From an uncultured Acidobacteriota bacterium (GTDB lineage Bacteria; Acidobacteriota; Thermoanaerobaculia; UBA5066), in the NCBI GenBank assembly GCA_937902605.1, contig CALFNC010000440.1:1-5577 (forward strand): a stretch of DNA of 5,577 nucleotides, given 5' to 3'. The notes under the pieces were generated by a model. It worked only from the letters and a program-made list of their open reading frames with translations, had not been told where the DNA came from and ran no database searches. A program made the translations under genes and the position numbers. Shown here one piece after another: positions 4,537 through 5,577 of the stretch. Position 1 is the first letter of the stretch. Every line of letters starts with the position of its first letter.

Positions 4537-5577
4537 ACTTCTTCTTCACGTTGACGTAGGTCCGCGCCGTATGACACGTCTTGTCGCAGGTCCCCCCGTC
4601 GGCGTTCCGCGTGAACCCAACCTTCAGCATCCAGCCCATCGAGCCGTACGGGACGCTGTCCCGGATCAGGTATGGCAGCTTGGAGGCGTGGACCTCGTGG
4701 CACGCGCGGCAGATCCGGCCCCGGTCCTGGCGGTTCACATGGGCGAAGTGGAGATTCTTGCTCCCGTCGCGGAACCGGGTCTCCGTCATCGTCTCGGCCG
4801 ACGTGACCATCTTCTCGTCATGGCAGGTGAAGCACAGGGCGTAGTTCGCCGGCTCGAACGGGGCGTAGAACTCCGGTGGGTATTCGGCGAGGAGGAGCCG
4901 GGTGTGGTCGCTCCCGTGCGGCTGATGGCAGGCGCTGCAGTCCTTCTGGGCCACGGGGGCGTGCTCCACCGGATTCTCGGCCAGCCACTTCTTGAAGTTC
5001 GTCATCGGCTTGCCGCTCGAGTCCTTCATGCCGTCCTTCGAGTGGCAGTTGACGCACTGGTCGTACGGGAGCCTCAGCAGGATCTTCTCGACGTCCGAGG
5101 CGTGGGGGCTGTGGCAGTTGCCGCAGGCCGCAGCGTCCTTCATCACGCCGTGCTGCACCTTCGCGTTCATCCGTTTCGCGATCGACGGGTGGCACGAGTT
5201 GCAGTCGGTCACGTAGTCGGTCGAGAGGAGCTTCTTGGCCTTCGAGTTGTGCGGGTTGTGACAGACGGTGCATGCCTGCTCGGCGGGGGCGTGACGGAAC
5301 TTCGACTTCGTCATGACCGTCTGGACGTCCTCGTGGCAGAAGTAGCATGTCTTGTTGATTGGCTTCAGGGCGGCCCCCGGGCTCTTCGGGTCCTTCCGCT
5401 CGTGGCAGAGGGAGCAGTCGCCGAGGCCATACGGGCTATGGGTCGAGACCGCCTCGGACGCCTTCACCGGCGCCAGCGACATCTGGGGCCTGTTCGTCGC
5501 CGCGCCCATCCGGACCGGCGCCGCGGGTGGCGCCGCCAAGGACAACGACGAGACGAGGCCCAGGACGGAAAGGAGAG
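4535..5577 (-). CDS. Exported decaheme c-type cytochrome (doubled CxxCH family), 5' end outside the window
   Basis: Reading continues open to the right edge. The in-frame residues before the TTG at 5545 are L-L-S-V-L-G-L-V-S-S-L, the hydrophobic core of a Sec signal peptide with cleavage likely near S-L-A-A. The true start therefore lies beyond 5577, and TTG 5545 is not the start. Counting from 5545, nine CxxCH heme sites begin at Cys 44, 67, 92, 115, 141, 164, 203, 238 and 279. A tenth, C-D-K-T-C-H (320-325), is CxxxCH. Extra histidines precede and follow many sites (for example C-H-N-P-H, C-H-S-P-H, C-H-Q-P-H) and are candidate axial ligands for bis-His, low-potential hemes. Family knowledge places such proteins in periplasmic or extracellular electron transfer. 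The heme number and size resemble MtrA-type decahemes, but heme order and tail differ and no porin gene is visible, so I do not assign it. First visible gene of the operon; TAG stop coupled to the next gene. Confidence 0.92.
   Translation of the reverse strand, partial: LLSVLGLVSSLSLAAPPAAPVRMGAATNRPQMSLAPVKASEAVSTHSPYGLGDCSLCHERKDPKSPGAALKPINKTCYFCHEDVQTVMTKSKFRHAPAEQACTVCHNPHNSKAKKLLSTDYVTDCNSCHPSIAKRMNAKVQHGVMKDAAACGNCHSPHASDVEKILLRLPYDQCVNCHSKDGMKDSSGKPMTNFKKWLAENPVEHAPVAQKDCSACHQPHGSDHTRLLLAEYPPEFYAPFEPANYALCFTCHDEKMVTSAETMTETRFRDGSKNLHFAHVNRQDRGRICRACHEVHASKLPYLIRDSVPYGSMGWMLKVGFTRNADGGTCDKTCHTARTYVNVKKK
4571..5440 (-). repeat. Five successive two-heme modules within the cytochrome
   Basis: Each module has an upstream His, then C-x2-C-H, usually x-P-H-x-S or x-V-H-A-S, a leucine-rich spacer and a second heme site. 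Approximate positions: 5333-5440, 5189-5293, 5042-5152, 4820-4963 and 4571-4750. Modules 2 and 3 are the most alike (both with a P-H after the first heme and a K-x-L-L or K-I-L-L spacer). Modules 4 and 5 have longer spacers. The first module lacks the P-H, and the last ends in the CxxxCH site. The pattern suggests growth by internal duplication of a diheme unit. Confidence 0.7.

Noticed and set aside
4818..5348. Minus-strand frame (176 codons) inside the cytochrome gene
   Set aside because: It is a frame-shifted shadow of the cytochrome, with Arg/Pro-rich composition and none of the heme motifs.
1..5577. CRISPR arrays, tRNA or rRNA genes, insertion sequences, intrinsic terminators with T-runs
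   Set aside because: No regularly spaced direct repeats, tRNA-like cloverleaf or acceptor ends, transposase motifs or terminal repeats, or stem-plus-T-run structures were seen on either strand.

Overview
This 5.6-kb window comes from a GC-rich bacterium (roughly two-thirds G+C by eye) with dense gene packing. The gene content includes a bacterial-type prolyl-tRNA synthetase, an exported multiheme c-type cytochrome and a membrane protein with an AgmX/PglI (TonB-like) C-terminal domain. It suggests a Gram-negative, respiring organism of the Acidobacteriota / Myxococcota / Desulfobacterota type. That placement is inference from gene types, not from a marker-gene comparison.

Left part, minus strand: proS (start at 1985, stop at 210) is followed after 22 nt by the first 62 codons of a GT-C membrane glycosyltransferase that runs off the left edge. 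Middle: a TetR-family repressor gene on the plus strand (2114-2740), divergent from proS across a 128-bp region that holds a plausible promoter and several inverted repeats. Right part, minus strand: a tight three-gene operon read from the right edge leftward. It encodes (i) an exported decaheme cytochrome whose start lies outside the window, (ii) an exported thioredoxin-fold/TPR protein that has lost the CxxC active site, and (iii) a zinc-ribbon, single-TM, AgmX/PglI-domain protein. The operon converges on the TetR gene with only 11 bp between the stop codons.

The three-gene operon is the most interesting part. The cytochrome is built from five successive two-heme modules. Its last heme site is CxxxCH (C-D-K-T-C-H) instead of CxxCH. 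The first gene junction is coupled: the cytochrome's TAG stop overlaps the AGGAGG ribosome site of the next gene. Together the three proteins would span cytoplasm, inner membrane and periplasm (or beyond). That would fit an envelope-localised electron-transfer or heme-protein assembly module, but this function is inference only. I see no rRNA, tRNA, CRISPR array or mobile element, and no gene-free stretch longer than 300 bp.
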